Below, piece by piece: positions 17,194 through 26,050 of a stretch of DNA of 64,000 nucleotides; position 1 is the first letter of the stretch; every line of letters starts with the position of its first letter. Origin of the DNA: Devosia faecipullorum (lineage in GTDB: Bacteria > Pseudomonadota > Alphaproteobacteria > Rhizobiales > Devosiaceae); NCBI RefSeq assembly GCF_015158295.1, contig NZ_JACDXV010000002.1:186001-250000 (forward strand), given 5' to 3'. Both the position numbers and the translations under genes were made by a program. The notes below the pieces were generated by a model that ran no database searches, was not told the origin of the DNA, and saw only the letters and a program-made list of their open reading frames with translations.

Positions 17194-17513
17194 TGATCCA
17201 TCCTCGTCAGCAAATGCTCGAGCGCGTCCATGCGCTTCTCCCAGAAGGCACTCATTTCGGCGCTCCAGTTCGTGAGCGGGGCGAGCGCGGCGGGAATGGC
17301 GCGGTAATGGGTCTGGCGGCCAGCGGGACGATCGGCAACGAGGCCCGCCTGTTTCAACACCCCCAGATGTTTGGAGACCACCGGCTGGGACACGCCCGCC
17401 CCGGCGGTGAGGGCAGCGACGGTGCGCTCGCCGTCCCGGCACAGGCGCTCGAAAATGGCGCGGCGCGTCGGGTCGGCCAGGGCGCGGAACAGGGGATCGG
17501 CTTGGGGCTGCAT
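17190..17513 (-). CDS. ArsR family transcriptional regulator
   Basis: The 107-residue winged-helix regulator begins with the ArsR motif LADPTRRAIFERL and has the recognition helix VSQPVVSKHLGVL. No metal-site cysteines are visible at the usual alpha3 position, so it probably senses something other than a thiophilic metal. It heads the DUF1801-DUF1801-AHSA1 operon and likely regulates it. AT-rich near-palindromic DNA lies just upstream, with repeats of TATGGATT/ATAGCC at about 17527-17570. Confidence 0.88.
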   Translation of the reverse strand: MQPQADPLFRALADPTRRAIFERLCRDGERTVAALTAGAGVSQPVVSKHLGVLKQAGLVADRPAGRQTHYRAIPAALAPLTNWSAEMSAFWEKRMDALEHLLTRMDQ

Positions 17514-17574
17514 GGGACTTGATCCATAGCTGTTGAGCTATGGATTGATTTATAGCCATGGGGCTATGAATGAG

Positions 17575-18153
17575 TCAAGCGCGGCGCTGCGACAGGGCGA
17601 GGTGCTGGAGGAGGATGATGGTCTTGGCGTCGATGATCTGCCCGCTGCCGATCATTGCGAGGGCCTCGGCAAGGGGCAGTTCGACCAGCTCGATCTCCTC
17701 GCCCTCCTCGGCGACGCCGCCGCCGGAATGGCGCAATGTGGACTGGTCGTAATGGCCGACAAAGAGGCTGACCTTTTCGCTGAGGGAACCGGGACTGGCA
17801 TAGCAATCGCAGACATGGGCGATGTTCCGGGGGGCGTGGCCGGTTTCCTCCAAAGCCTCGCGGGCGGCGGCGCTGGCCGGATCATCCCCATCCAACAGGC
17901 CGGCGCAGGCTTCGAGCAGGTCGGGGTCGTCGCCATTGAGCTGGGCCGGCAGGCGGAACTGGCGCACCAGCAGGACGGTCCGGCGCGTGGGATCAAAGAG
18001 CAGGATCGCGGCGGCATTGCCGTGATCGTAAATCTCGCGCTCGAGACGCTGGACCCGGCCGTCACGACGCCGATAATCGAGCGTGACATTGGTGAGCGTG
18101 CCCCAATTGCGCGCCAGGATCCGGGTGTCGATAATGGTGATGCGTTCGGTCAT
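17575..18153 (-). CDS. nudK: NudK-type nudix hydrolase (GDP-mannose pyrophosphatase)
   Basis: The 192-residue protein matches E. coli NudK across its length: an ITIIDTRILARNWGTL start, EIYDHGNAAAILL, RQFRLPAQLNG and the nudix helix REALEETGH. The nudix box has the shortened first part (GLLDGD) also seen in NudK. NudK hydrolyses GDP-mannose and related sugar nucleotides; ADP-ribose is an alternative substrate. It appears to be a single-gene unit, and downstream (lower coordinates) it nearly abuts the ArsR promoter. Confidence 0.85.
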   Translation of the reverse strand: MTERITIIDTRILARNWGTLTNVTLDYRRRDGRVQRLEREIYDHGNAAAILLFDPTRRTVLLVRQFRLPAQLNGDDPDLLEACAGLLDGDDPASAAAREALEETGHAPRNIAHVCDCYASPGSLSEKVSLFVGHYDQSTLRHSGGGVAEEGEEIELVELPLAEALAMIGSGQIIDAKTIILLQHLALSQRRA

Positions 18154-18555
18154 GGCGGCCTCCAGGTCCGGCCAGGAACCGGCTGGCCGGAGAGCGGGTT
18201 TGGGCTTCTCGAAGTGCTCTTAGCGCGCTCGGGGGCCATGGGATAGGTCGGACGCCGATCCGGCGTCCCGTTTCCGGTGCAATCGCGCAAGATCCGTTCG
18301 GCCCGAACAGATGGCGTGGCATGGGAAGGCCAGCTTCCGATGCGCCCCGAGGCGGCAAGCCGGGTGAGGAATGAGGAAATCCCACTCGCCCTCCGAACAG
18401 GCTGTGCGCCAAGCGAACAAAGTGCGGCTTGCGCCGAAAGTTGCATGTTCTTGCCTCTTAGGGGCTTTGATTTCGTAAGGATTGGGCGCTAGAAACTCGA
18501 ACCATTCCAAACTGGACGGGTATTTTGCCCTGTCCGCCGCCCCCTGGATTGCCCC
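18154..18555. other. 402-base gap between nudK and sdhC
   Basis: The gap must hold the nudK and sdh promoters. An AT-richer patch near 18440-18520 (around TTGCATGTTCTTGCC and GATTTCG) is the best place for the sdh promoter, but I cannot define boxes. Open frames in this stretch have poor composition. I see no RNA gene. Confidence 0.3.
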
Positions 18556-18942
18556 ATGTCAGTCAGAGCCCGACCCACTTCCCCGCATTTGCAGATCTAC
18601 CGCTGGACCATCACCATGGCCATGTCGATCATCCACCGCGCCACCGGCATCGCCAATTATGCCGGCATGGCGCTGTTCGTGATCTGGCTAGTGGCCGCCG
18701 CGATGGGTCAGGAGACCCTCAATGCGGTCAATTTCGTCTATGGCTCCTGGTTCGGGCAATTGGTGCTGTTCGGCTTCACCTGGAGCCTGGTGCATCACAT
18801 GCTGGGCGGCCTGCGGCACTGGGTCTGGGATTTCACGGTGATGATGGAGCCGGGGCAGCGCGAGGCGCTGGCCTGGGCGACGATCATCGCATCGGTGATC
18901 ATCACCTTGCTGATCTGGACAATTTTCGTGTGGGTGGCCTGA
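18556..18942 (+). CDS. sdhC: Succinate dehydrogenase cytochrome b556 subunit
   Basis: SdhC is one of two membrane anchors of complex II; it binds haem b and part of the quinone site. The 128-residue protein has three membrane helices and the signatures SPHLQIYRW and SIIHRATG, with the haem-ligand histidine in SLVHHMLGGLRH. It is the first gene of sdhCDA-x-B. The start context is clear, and an upstream ATG in another frame is not coding. Confidence 0.94.
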   Translation: MSVRARPTSPHLQIYRWTITMAMSIIHRATGIANYAGMALFVIWLVAAAMGQETLNAVNFVYGSWFGQLVLFGFTWSLVHHMLGGLRHWVWDFTVMMEPGQREALAWATIIASVIITLLIWTIFVWVA

Positions 18943-18943
18943 G

Positions 18944-19327
18944 ATGAACGCGACCAAGAATCCTATCGCCGATCCGCGCGCCCGCTATGGCAATGGCCCG
19001 GCCTCGACGCGCCATTTCATCACCCAGCGCCTCAGCGGGCTGATCAATATCGCCTTTCTGGGCCTGTTGCTGTTTCTGGTGGTCCGGCTCGGCGGCCAGG
19101 ATCGCGCCGACCTCGTCGGGGTGATCGGCAGTTTTTGGATCGGGTTGCCGCTCATGGTGCTCATCGCCATCGTGGCCATCCATATGCGCAATGGCATGCG
19201 CGACGTGCTGGAGGACTATGTCGGTGGCCGGATGTATCGGCTGACCATGGGGCTCAACAGCTTCTTCTGTCTTTGCGTCGCACTGGCCGGCATCGCCGCC
19301 GTCGGCAAAATCGTCTTCTGGGGTTAA
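18944..19327 (+). CDS. sdhD: Succinate dehydrogenase hydrophobic membrane anchor subunit
   Basis: SdhD pairs with SdhC to anchor complex II. The 127-residue protein has an [10 protein letters not shown] segment that leads into the first of three membrane helices and an [16 protein letters not shown] segment that carries the second haem-ligand histidine. It begins one base after the sdhC stop. Confidence 0.93.
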   Translation: MNATKNPIADPRARYGNGPASTRHFITQRLSGLINIAFLGLLLFLVVRLGGQDRADLVGVIGSFWIGLPLMVLIAIVAIHMRNGMRDVLEDYVGGRMYRLTMGLNSFFCLCVALAGIAAVGKIVFWG

Positions 19328-19332
19328 GCGCC

Positions 19333-21144
19333 ATGGCCAATTACGAACTGATCGACCACGAATTCGACGTGGTAGTGGTGGGCGCCGGCGGCGCGGGTCT
19401 GCGCGCGACCCTGGGCATGGCCGAGCAGGGCTTCAACACCGCCTGCATCACCAAGGTCTTTCCCACCCGCTCCCATACGGTGGCGGCGCAGGGCGGCATT
19501 GCCGCTTCCCTGCAGAATATGGGTCCCGACAGCTGGCAATGGCACATGTACGACACCGTCAAGGGGTCGGACTGGCTGGGCGACAACGACGCCATGGAAT
19601 ATCTGGCGCGCGAGGCCCCTGCGGCCATCTATGAGCTGGAGCATTACGGCGTGCCGTTCTCCCGCACCCAGGACGGCAAGATCTATCAGCGGCCCTTTGG
19701 CGGTCACATGACCGAGTTCGGCGATGGCCCGCCGGTGCAGCGCACCTGCGCCGCCGCCGACCGCACCGGCCACGCCATCCTGCACACGCTCTATGGCCAG
19801 TCGGTCAAGAACGATGCGCAATTCTTCATCGAATATTTCGCCCTCGACCTGATCATGGGCGAGAATGGCGAGTGCCAGGGCGTTATCGCCTGGAAGCTCG
19901 ACGATGGTACGCTGCACCGTTTCCGCGCCAAGCTGGTGGTGCTGGCGACCGGCGGCTATGGCCGGTCCTATTTCTCGGCCACTTCGGCCCATACCTGTAC
20001 CGGCGACGGCAATGGCATGGTGGCGCGGGCCGGATTGCCGCTCCAGGACATGGAATTCGTGCAATTCCATCCGACCGGCATTTATGGCGCCGGCGTGCTG
20101 ATCACCGAGGGCGCGCGCGGCGAGGGCGGGTACCTGACCAATTCGGAAGGCGAGCGCTTCATGGAGCGCTATGCCCCCAATGCCAAGGACCTCGCCAGCC
20201 GCGACGTGGTCAGCCGCTGCATGACGCTGGAAATCCGCGAGGGGCGGGGCGTCGGTCCCAAGAAGGACCATATCTATCTGCACCTCGATCATCTCGATCC
20301 CAAAGTGCTGCATGAGCGCCTGCCGGGCATTACCGAAAGCGCCAAAATCTTCGCCGGTGTCGATTTGACCCGCGAGCCGATCCCGGTCCTGCCGACGGTG
20401 CACTACAATATGGGCGGCATTCCCGCCAATTATCACGGCGAAGTGCTGAACCCGACCGCCGACGATCCCAACCGCATCGTGCCCGGCCTGATGGCCGTGG
20501 GCGAAGCGGCCTGTGCCTCGGTGCATGGCGCCAACCGCCTGGGCTCGAACTCGCTGACCGACCTCGTGGTCTTCGGTCGCGCTGCGGCGCTGCGGGCCGG
20601 CAAGGTCGTCGACAAGAGCACGCCGGTGCCGGGCATCAACAAGGCGCAGGACGACAAGATCCTGGCGCGCTTCGATCGCCTCCGCAACGCCAATGGCAGC
20701 CAGCCGACTGCAAGATTGCGCGACGAGATGCAACACACCATGCAGGCCGATGCTGCCGTGTTCCGCACCGATGCCTCGCTCAAGCAGGGCGTCAAGGCGA
20801 TGAGCGAGATCTATGCGCGTCTGCCGGACGTCAAGGTTTCGGACCGCTCGCTGATCTGGAATTCGGATCTGGTGGAAACGCTCGAACTGGAAAACCTCAT
20901 GACCTCGGCCATCGCCACGGTGGTGAGCGCCGAGGCGCGGCACGAAAGCCGGGGCGCCCATGCGCATGAGGATTATCCCAATCGCGACGACGTGGAATGG
21001 CGCAAGCACACGCTGGCCCATGTGAACGTGGAAACCGGCGCGGTCACGCTCGGCTATAGGCCGGTGATCACCGAGCCGCTGACGCCGCAGGATCAGGGCG
21101 GCATCGATCTCAACAAGATCGCACCCAAGGCGAGGGTCTATTGA
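19333..21144 (+). CDS. sdhA: Succinate dehydrogenase flavoprotein subunit
   Basis: SdhA oxidises succinate to fumarate and passes electrons to FAD. The 603-residue protein has the FAD Rossmann motif VVGAGGAG near residues 15-22, the FAD-attachment histidine in [10 protein letters not shown], the substrate-binding stretch [10 protein letters not shown] and the C-terminal HE(S)RGAH motif. I chose ATG 19333; frames open further upstream run through sdhD. The stop overlaps the ATG of a small secreted-protein gene by one base. Confidence 0.97.
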   Translation: MANYELIDHEFDVVVVGAGGAGLRATLGMAEQGFNTACITKVFPTRSHTVAAQGGIAASLQNMGPDSWQWHMYDTVKGSDWLGDNDAMEYLAREAPAAIYELEHYGVPFSRTQDGKIYQRPFGGHMTEFGDGPPVQRTCAAADRTGHAILHTLYGQSVKNDAQFFIEYFALDLIMGENGECQGVIAWKLDDGTLHRFRAKLVVLATGGYGRSYFSATSAHTCTGDGNGMVARAGLPLQDMEFVQFHPTGIYGAGVLITEGARGEGGYLTNSEGERFMERYAPNAKDLASRDVVSRCMTLEIREGRGVGPKKDHIYLHLDHLDPKVLHERLPGITESAKIFAGVDLTREPIPVLPTVHYNMGGIPANYHGEVLNPTADDPNRIVPGLMAVGEAACASVHGANRLGSNSLTDLVVFGRAAALRAGKVVDKSTPVPGINKAQDDKILARFDRLRNANGSQPTARLRDEMQHTMQADAAVFRTDASLKQGVKAMSEIYARLPDVKVSDRSLIWNSDLVETLELENLMTSAIATVVSAEARHESRGAHAHEDYPNRDDVEWRKHTLAHVNVETGAVTLGYRPVITEPLTPQDQGGIDLNKIAPKARVY

Positions 21145-21428
21145 TGAACAGGATCATTCTCTCACTGGCCCTGATGCTGGCCGCGGCGTCCGCCATGGCG
21201 GCGCCGAGTTCGGCGCAGAAGGACGAATTCTATTCGGTCTGCGTGGGTATTTCGCAAAATGCCGAACTCTGCCGCTGCAAGGCGGATGCGGCGATGACGC
21301 TGATCGATGAGCGCTTCATGGGTGTGGTGATCGCCTCGATGAAGGGCGGTTCGCCCGCAGCGGCCGATTATCAGGCCTACAATGCCTATGTCGCCAGATC
21401 GAACCAGATCTGCAAGCCGAATTACTAG
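21144..21428 (+). CDS. Small secreted four-cysteine protein within the sdh operon
   Basis: The 94-residue product has a clear signal peptide ([19 protein letters not shown], cut near residue 19-20), leaving a mature protein of about 75 residues with four cysteines spaced as VCVG, LCRC and ICKP. Two disulfides are likely. The start overlaps the sdhA stop (TGATG), so it is coupled to sdhA. I do not recognise a family. Its place between sdhA and sdhB is unusual and suggests, without proving, a link with envelope redox or complex II maturation. Confidence 0.72.
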   Translation: MNRIILSLALMLAAASAMAAPSSAQKDEFYSVCVGISQNAELCRCKADAAMTLIDERFMGVVIASMKGGSPAAADYQAYNAYVARSNQICKPNY

Positions 21429-21451
21429 GCGGCCCCAAGACCTCAAGATGG

Positions 21452-21471
21452 ATCCCGGCCTGCGCCGGGAT
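21452..21471. repeat. Palindromic dispersed repeat
   Basis: ATCCCGGC (21452-21459) and GCCGGGAT (21464-21471) flank a four-base loop in the gap before sdhB. This GATCCCGGC..GCCGGGATGAC type is a common dispersed element in alphaproteobacteria. It may stabilise the upstream part of the sdh mRNA. Confidence 0.5.
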
Positions 21472-21532
21472 GACATCGGAGATGTGAAGACCTTTCGGAC
21501 GACCCCAAGCGTCCCGCTAGAAGGAATGAAAA

Positions 21533-22318
21533 ATGGCCGAACTGACGCTTCGCAAGGCCGACCAGCCGCAAAAGGGCAAGACCTGGCCCAAGCCGTCCGG
21601 GGCGACGCGCCTCCGCGAATTCCATATCTATCGCTATGATCCCGACAGCGCCGACAATCCGCGCATCGACACCTATTTTGTCGATCTCGACCATTGCGGG
21701 CCGATGATCCTGGATGCGCTGCTCTATATCAAGAACAATACCGATCCGACGCTGACCCTGCGCCGCTCCTGCCGCGAGGGCATTTGCGGCTCGTGCTCGA
21801 TGAATATCAATGGGCTCAATACCCTCGCCTGCACCAAGGGCATGGACGATTCATCGGGCCCCATCAAGATCTATCCGCTGCCGCATATGCCGGTGGTCAA
21901 GGATCTGGTGCCCGACCTCACCAATTTCTACGCCCAGCACCGCGCCATCGAGCCCTGGCTCAAGACCACGTCGCCGACGCCGGAAAAGGAATGGACGCAA
22001 TCGGTGGAGAACCGGGCCAAGCTGGACGGGCTCTATGAGTGCATCCTGTGCGCCTGCTGCTCGACCTCCTGCCCGTCCTATTGGTGGAATGGCGAGAAAT
22101 ATCTCGGCCCGGCGGCGCTGTTGCAGGCCTATCGCTGGCTGATCGACAGCCGCGACGAGACCACCAATGAACGCCTCGACAATCTCGAAGACCCGTTCAA
22201 GCTCTATCGCTGCCACACGATCATGAATTGCTCGCAGGCCTGCCCCAAGGGGCTGAACCCGGCCAAGGCCATCGCGCAGATCAAGAAGATGATGGTGGAG
22301 CGCAAGGTCGCGGCCTGA
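21533..22318 (+). CDS. sdhB: Succinate dehydrogenase iron-sulfur subunit
   Basis: SdhB carries the three iron-sulfur clusters that link FAD to ubiquinone. The 261-residue protein has the [2Fe-2S] ligands in [22 protein letters not shown]-like order near residues 80-100, and the [4Fe-4S] and [3Fe-4S] sites in [12 protein letters not shown] and [14 protein letters not shown]. It is separated from sdhA by a small secreted-protein gene and a palindromic repeat, which is atypical spacing for this operon. Confidence 0.97.
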   Translation: MAELTLRKADQPQKGKTWPKPSGATRLREFHIYRYDPDSADNPRIDTYFVDLDHCGPMILDALLYIKNNTDPTLTLRRSCREGICGSCSMNINGLNTLACTKGMDDSSGPIKIYPLPHMPVVKDLVPDLTNFYAQHRAIEPWLKTTSPTPEKEWTQSVENRAKLDGLYECILCACCSTSCPSYWWNGEKYLGPAALLQAYRWLIDSRDETTNERLDNLEDPFKLYRCHTIMNCSQACPKGLNPAKAIAQIKKMMVERKVAA

Positions 22319-22376
22319 GCCGAATTAGGCCGTCAAGGCCGCTCCTCTGCGGAGCGGTCTGGGGATGCTGAAGACA

Positions 22377-22407
22377 AAAAACGGCGGGTTCGAGCCCGCC
22401 GTTTTCG
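22377..22407. terminator. Bidirectional terminator between sdhB and the repeat-protein gene
   Basis: ACGGCGGG (22381-22388) and CCCGCCGT (22395-22402) form an eight-base stem, with A-run and T-run on both sides, so it can end transcription from either direction. A second hairpin, CCGCTCC..GGAGCGG, lies at 22339-22357. Confidence 0.85.
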
Positions 22408-22429
22408 TATTTCAATGCCCTTTATGGGC

Positions 22430-23725
22430 TCAGCTTTCCCCGTCGCGCAGCGTGATCGTGCCGGCTTCGAAGGCGGCACTGCAATCGTCAGCGTCGGCCT
22501 GCCGGTCGCTTTCGAGCAGCGTATAATCGGCGCCCGGCCCTTCAAAGCGCGGGTCGTCGCATTGATTGTCGCGGGCATAGGGCGAGGAATTGTCGCCAAA
22601 ATCGATGTCCGAGCCGTCATAAGGCGCGCCCAGGACATAATCGGGCTGATAGACCGGGCGGATCGAAACGTCCCCCTCTTCCTCGAGCGCGCGGCAATCG
22701 CTGGCGTCGGCGGCAATGTCTTCGCGGTCGAGCTTCTTTGCCATGCCGGGACCGGTAAAGCGCATATCGTCGCATTGCCCGTCATTGGACCAGCGGGAGC
22801 TGTCATCGCCGTAGTTGAAGCCGCCTGCCACGCCGTTCAGCGTGCGCAATGTTATGGTTCCGGCGATGAAGGCAGAGCGGCAATCGCTGGCGTCGCCCAG
22901 GCGATTGGCGTCATAGGGGTCGGAATAGGCGCCGGGTCCGACGAAATCGGGGTCATCGCATTGACCGTCATGGGGCCATTCACCGCTATCGTCGCCGAAA
23001 TCGATGCGATTGGCGAGAATTGCCATGCTGGCCAGGGCGGCGGAGGCATTGGCGGGAACGTCGTCATCGGCCAATATGATGGAACCGTCCTCGAAGGCAT
23101 TGCGGCAATCGCTGGCGTCGCGCAGGCGATTGTCGTCGCTGAGGCTGCCTGCCATGCCGGTACCGACAAAGCGGGGGTCGTCGCATTCCTGGTCGTTCGC
23201 CCATTCGGAGCTGTCATCGCCGAAATCAAGCCCGGCGCTCTGCTCGCCATCCGTTGCCAGCGTGATCGCGCCATCCTCGAAGGCGGCGCGGCAATCGCTG
23301 GCATCGCGGGCGATATCGATGTCTTCCAGCTCGATGGCCATGCCCGACCCGGCGAAACGGGGGTCGTCGCATTCGCCATCATTGGCCCATTCACCGCTGT
23401 CGTCGCCGAAATCGATCTCCGTGGCTTCCGGCTCACGGCCCGCTTCAGGCGCGGCGGCGGATGTCGCGGCGAGCGCAATGCGGCCAGCTTCGAAAGCGGC
23501 GCGGCAATCGCTGGCGTCCCGGCCAAGATCGATGTCTTCCAGCTCGACCGCCATGCCTGCGCCCTCAAAGCGGGGGTCGTCGCATTCCCCGTCATTGGCC
23601 CATTCGGAGCTGTCGTCGCCGAAGTCGATTTCGGCATTGGCCTGGGCCAGGGCGGGAACGGAAAGGCCGGACAGCAAAGCCAAAGCCAGGACTGCGCCGC
23701 CCAGACGCCTGTTCTTGATGTGCAT
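22430..23725 (-). CDS. Secreted protein of six acidic two-cysteine repeats
   Basis: The 431-residue product has a signal peptide (cut near residue 28, after PALAQA) and then six copies of a roughly 53-residue unit at about residues 33-85, 104-156, 166-218, 241-293, 303-355 and 373-426. Each unit has the form DFGDDSSEWANDGECDDPRF, a Gly-rich turn, then RDASDCR and an acidic end. Each unit has one Cys in GECDD and one in SDCR, so one disulfide per unit is likely. The many Asp and Asn residues suggest calcium or another cation. This repeat type occurs in other alphaproteobacterial secreted proteins; function is unknown. Confidence 0.8.
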   Translation of the reverse strand: MHIKNRRLGGAVLALALLSGLSVPALAQANAEIDFGDDSSEWANDGECDDPRFEGAGMAVELEDIDLGRDASDCRAAFEAGRIALAATSAAAPEAGREPEATEIDFGDDSGEWANDGECDDPRFAGSGMAIELEDIDIARDASDCRAAFEDGAITLATDGEQSAGLDFGDDSSEWANDQECDDPRFVGTGMAGSLSDDNRLRDASDCRNAFEDGSIILADDDVPANASAALASMAILANRIDFGDDSGEWPHDGQCDDPDFVGPGAYSDPYDANRLGDASDCRSAFIAGTITLRTLNGVAGGFNYGDDSSRWSNDGQCDDMRFTGPGMAKKLDREDIAADASDCRALEEEGDVSIRPVYQPDYVLGAPYDGSDIDFGDNSSPYARDNQCDDPRFEGPGADYTLLESDRQADADDCSAAFEAGTITLRDGES

Positions 23726-23923
23726 GGATCATCCCTCCTGATTGACGCGAGCATGCCCGTTCCCGAGGCGACTACCAAGTCCCGTTCGGCGCCGCTATCG
23801 GTTTCCGGCATTGCCGGTACGGCCCATTAATGGCGGCAAGGAGGCATGCCTGCCTGTTCTGCCATGCCTACCGGTTTGGCTCCAGATGTTTCGTGATCCA
23901 GCTCCTTGCTTCGTCGCGATTGC

Positions 23924-23964
23924 GAACCGCAAAGCGGTTTCCACTTTTGCCGGAAAGGCTTTAG
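23924..23964 (+). repeat. Dispersed intergenic repeat, copy 2
   Basis: AACCGC-AAA-GCGGTT (23925-23939) is followed by CCACTTTTGCCGGAAAGGCTTTAG. It overlaps the EamA stop codon. It is related to 6686-6720 and 33106-33146. Confidence 0.55.
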
Positions 23965-24908
23965 CCGGCGCTGGCCCGGCCCCGGCTCTCGATCCGTGCA
24001 AAGAGCCAGGACCCGAAGAGGACGAGGGTGGTGCCGATGGCGTGGAAGAGGGTGAAGTCCTCGCCCAGAATGAGCACCGCCAGCACGATGGTGATGATGG
24101 GGCCGAACGAGGCGGTGGCGGAGGTGGCGCGCGCCCCGATCCGGGTGATGCCGGCATTGAGCAGGAAGGAGGGCAGGACGGTGCCGAAAATGCCCAGCAT
24201 CAGGCCGAGGAACCAGATATAGGGGGTGAATTGGGCATAGGTGGCGGGACCATCGACCACAAGGCTCTGGCAGATCGCCAGGAAAGCGGCGGTGGACATG
24301 CCGATACAGGTGAACAGGCCCGAACCGATGATCAGCATCTGGACGCGGGCGAGATGCTGGTAAAAGGCAAAAGTCAGCGCCGAGCCGAGGACCAGGATTG
24401 TGCCGAGCAGCAAGCCGTCGGGCTGCACCGCCAGGTTCCAGGCGAAGATGACCATCAGCCCGCCATAGCTGATGAGCATGGGCGCCAGCAATTTCCAGTT
24501 CATCCTGTCGCCGAAGAACCAGACGCCGAACAGCAGCACGAAAAATGGATAGGTGAACAGGACCAGCCGCTCATATTGCGCGGAGACGAAGGCGAGGCCG
24601 GCGAAATCGAGATAGCTGGAAATGTAATAGCCCAATATGCCCACCGCCATGGAGGCGAGGACGCGGCGTGGCGTCAGCAAGGACCGCAGCGCCGGATTGC
24701 GGCGCAACAGGCTCACCAGAATGATGAGATAGACCGGCAGCGCCACCAGCATGCGCAGCGCCAGGGTCGCCTCGGTCGAGACGCCCTGGGCAAAGGCGAG
24801 CTTGATGAAAATGCCCTTGGTGGAGAAAAGGGCCGCCCCGCCAATGGCGAAGCCATAGCCGACCATGTCGATGGCGGGCGGATGGGACTGGATGTTCGGG
24901 GCGGTCAT
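23961..24908 (-). CDS. EamA/DMT family transporter
   Basis: The 315-residue inner-membrane protein has about ten hydrophobic helices arranged as two EamA (drug/metabolite transporter) halves, as in amino-acid and metabolite exporters. The second half ends with the EamA-typical LGEDFTLFHAIGTTLVLFG. I chose ATG 24908; the frame is open further upstream but the extra residues look non-coding. The substrate is not predictable. It is on the same strand as xerC upstream and the repeat-protein gene downstream but probably separate from both. Confidence 0.85.
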   Translation of the reverse strand: MTAPNIQSHPPAIDMVGYGFAIGGAALFSTKGIFIKLAFAQGVSTEATLALRMLVALPVYLIILVSLLRRNPALRSLLTPRRVLASMAVGILGYYISSYLDFAGLAFVSAQYERLVLFTYPFFVLLFGVWFFGDRMNWKLLAPMLISYGGLMVIFAWNLAVQPDGLLLGTILVLGSALTFAFYQHLARVQMLIIGSGLFTCIGMSTAAFLAICQSLVVDGPATYAQFTPYIWFLGLMLGIFGTVLPSFLLNAGITRIGARATSATASFGPIITIVLAVLILGEDFTLFHAIGTTLVLFGSWLFARIESRGRASAG

Positions 24909-24991
24909 GGCTGTCTTCTGTTTCGCGCCAGCAATAAAGGCTCCGGCCATGGGCTCAAAGGCCAAAGCGGGCAAATGCGTCCAGCGGCAAA

Positions 24992-25921
24992 TTATCCGCG
25001 CGGATGAGCCTTGGCATAGCTGTCGAGGAGGCGCTCGGTATCGACGGCGGTATAGATCTGGGTGGTGGAGAGGCTGGCATGGCCGAGCAATTCCTGGATG
25101 GAGCGCAGATCGCCGCCCTTGCCCAAAAGATGGGTGGCGAAGGAATGGCGCAGGGCATGGGGCGTGGCGGAGGGCGGCAGGCCAAGGGCCGAACGCAGCG
25201 CCTCCATGCGCTTCTGGATGAGGCGCGGCGACAATACGCCGCCGCGCAGGCCGCGAAACAGCGGCTCCTCGGGCCAGAGCTTGAAGGGAACGAGGCCGAG
25301 ATAGGTGTCGATGGCCTGGCGCACCGGGGCGATGAGCGGCACGATACGCACCCTGCCGCCCTTGCCGGTGACGCGCAAAATATCGGCTTCTAGATCGGTA
25401 CGGGTGACGGCAAGGGCTTCAGAAATGCGCAGGCCGGCGCCATAGCAGAGGGAGAGGACCGCCATGTCGCGGGCGGCGATCCAGGGCCGTTCTTCCATGG
25501 CGTCTGTGGCCACTATGGCGTCTTTGGCCTCGGATATGGTCAGCGCCTTGGGCAGGGCGCGCGGAATTTTGGGGGTGCGGATGACATTGAGCGCCTCGCT
25601 GGTCAGCGTGCCCTCGCGCTCGAGAAAGCCGAAAAAACTCTTGAGCGCCGACAATATCCGGGCCAGCGAGCGCGAGCCCAGGCTTTCGCTGCGCCGCTGC
25701 GCCATGAAGGCGCGAATATCGGCGCCGCGCAATTCCCGCAAGGATTGCAGCCCGACCGTGCCGCCCATATGGCCGGCAAGAAAGCTCATGAACTGGCCGA
25801 GGTCGCGGCCATAGGCTTCGAGCGTCTTGGGGGCGAGGCGTTTCACCGCGCCCAGATCGCGCAGCCAGGCGGAAATGCGTTCGCGCACGAAGTCGTCGGT
25901 GGCAAAGGCGCTGTCGGTCAT
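24992..25921 (-). CDS. xerC: Tyrosine recombinase XerC
   Basis: XerC resolves chromosome dimers at dif together with XerD. The 309-residue protein has an N-terminal SAM-like core-binding domain and a C-terminal catalytic domain. The active-site residues are visible: Arg in AGLRISE, Lys in TGKGGR, the HALRHS box, His in LGHASLSTTQ and the nucleophile Tyr in IYTAVD. The tail LDSYAKAHPRG is XerC-like and not XerD-like. It is divergent from priA with 129 bases between, a chromosomal arrangement that argues against a phage integrase. Confidence 0.92.
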   Translation of the reverse strand: MTDSAFATDDFVRERISAWLRDLGAVKRLAPKTLEAYGRDLGQFMSFLAGHMGGTVGLQSLRELRGADIRAFMAQRRSESLGSRSLARILSALKSFFGFLEREGTLTSEALNVIRTPKIPRALPKALTISEAKDAIVATDAMEERPWIAARDMAVLSLCYGAGLRISEALAVTRTDLEADILRVTGKGGRVRIVPLIAPVRQAIDTYLGLVPFKLWPEEPLFRGLRGGVLSPRLIQKRMEALRSALGLPPSATPHALRHSFATHLLGKGGDLRSIQELLGHASLSTTQIYTAVDTERLLDSYAKAHPRG

Positions 25922-26050
25922 GAGGCCAGTCTGATCCTTGCGGGTAAAGCCGCTGTTAAGCGGCGCGCCTTGCGCACAGTTTCGCGCGTGGGAGTAGCCG
26001 AATCGCGGCGCTTTCCTATCTAAAGGCAAAAGAGAACGGAACGCGCACAA

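Noticed and set aside
18220-18510. A 96-codon minus-strand frame between nudK and sdhC
   Set aside because: There is no good start context, codon use is unlike neighbours, and it matches no family I know.
22321-22380. A separate small RNA after sdhB
   Set aside because: The two hairpins are explained as tandem terminators; no promoter is visible for an independent RNA.
22430-23725. CRISPR-like or DNA-level tandem array
   Set aside because: The periodicity is in the protein; DNA copies differ at many positions and spacing varies. No CRISPR array or cas gene is seen anywhere in the window.
22415-23830. A 471-codon plus-strand frame opposite the repeat-protein gene
   Set aside because: It mirrors the periodic GC-rich repeats of the minus-strand gene, lacks a signal or family match, and the minus-strand protein has a signal peptide and coherent repeats.
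24992-25921. Phage or island integrase
   Set aside because: The protein is XerC-like over its full length and is divergent from priA, a chromosomal arrangement; no phage genes are nearby.
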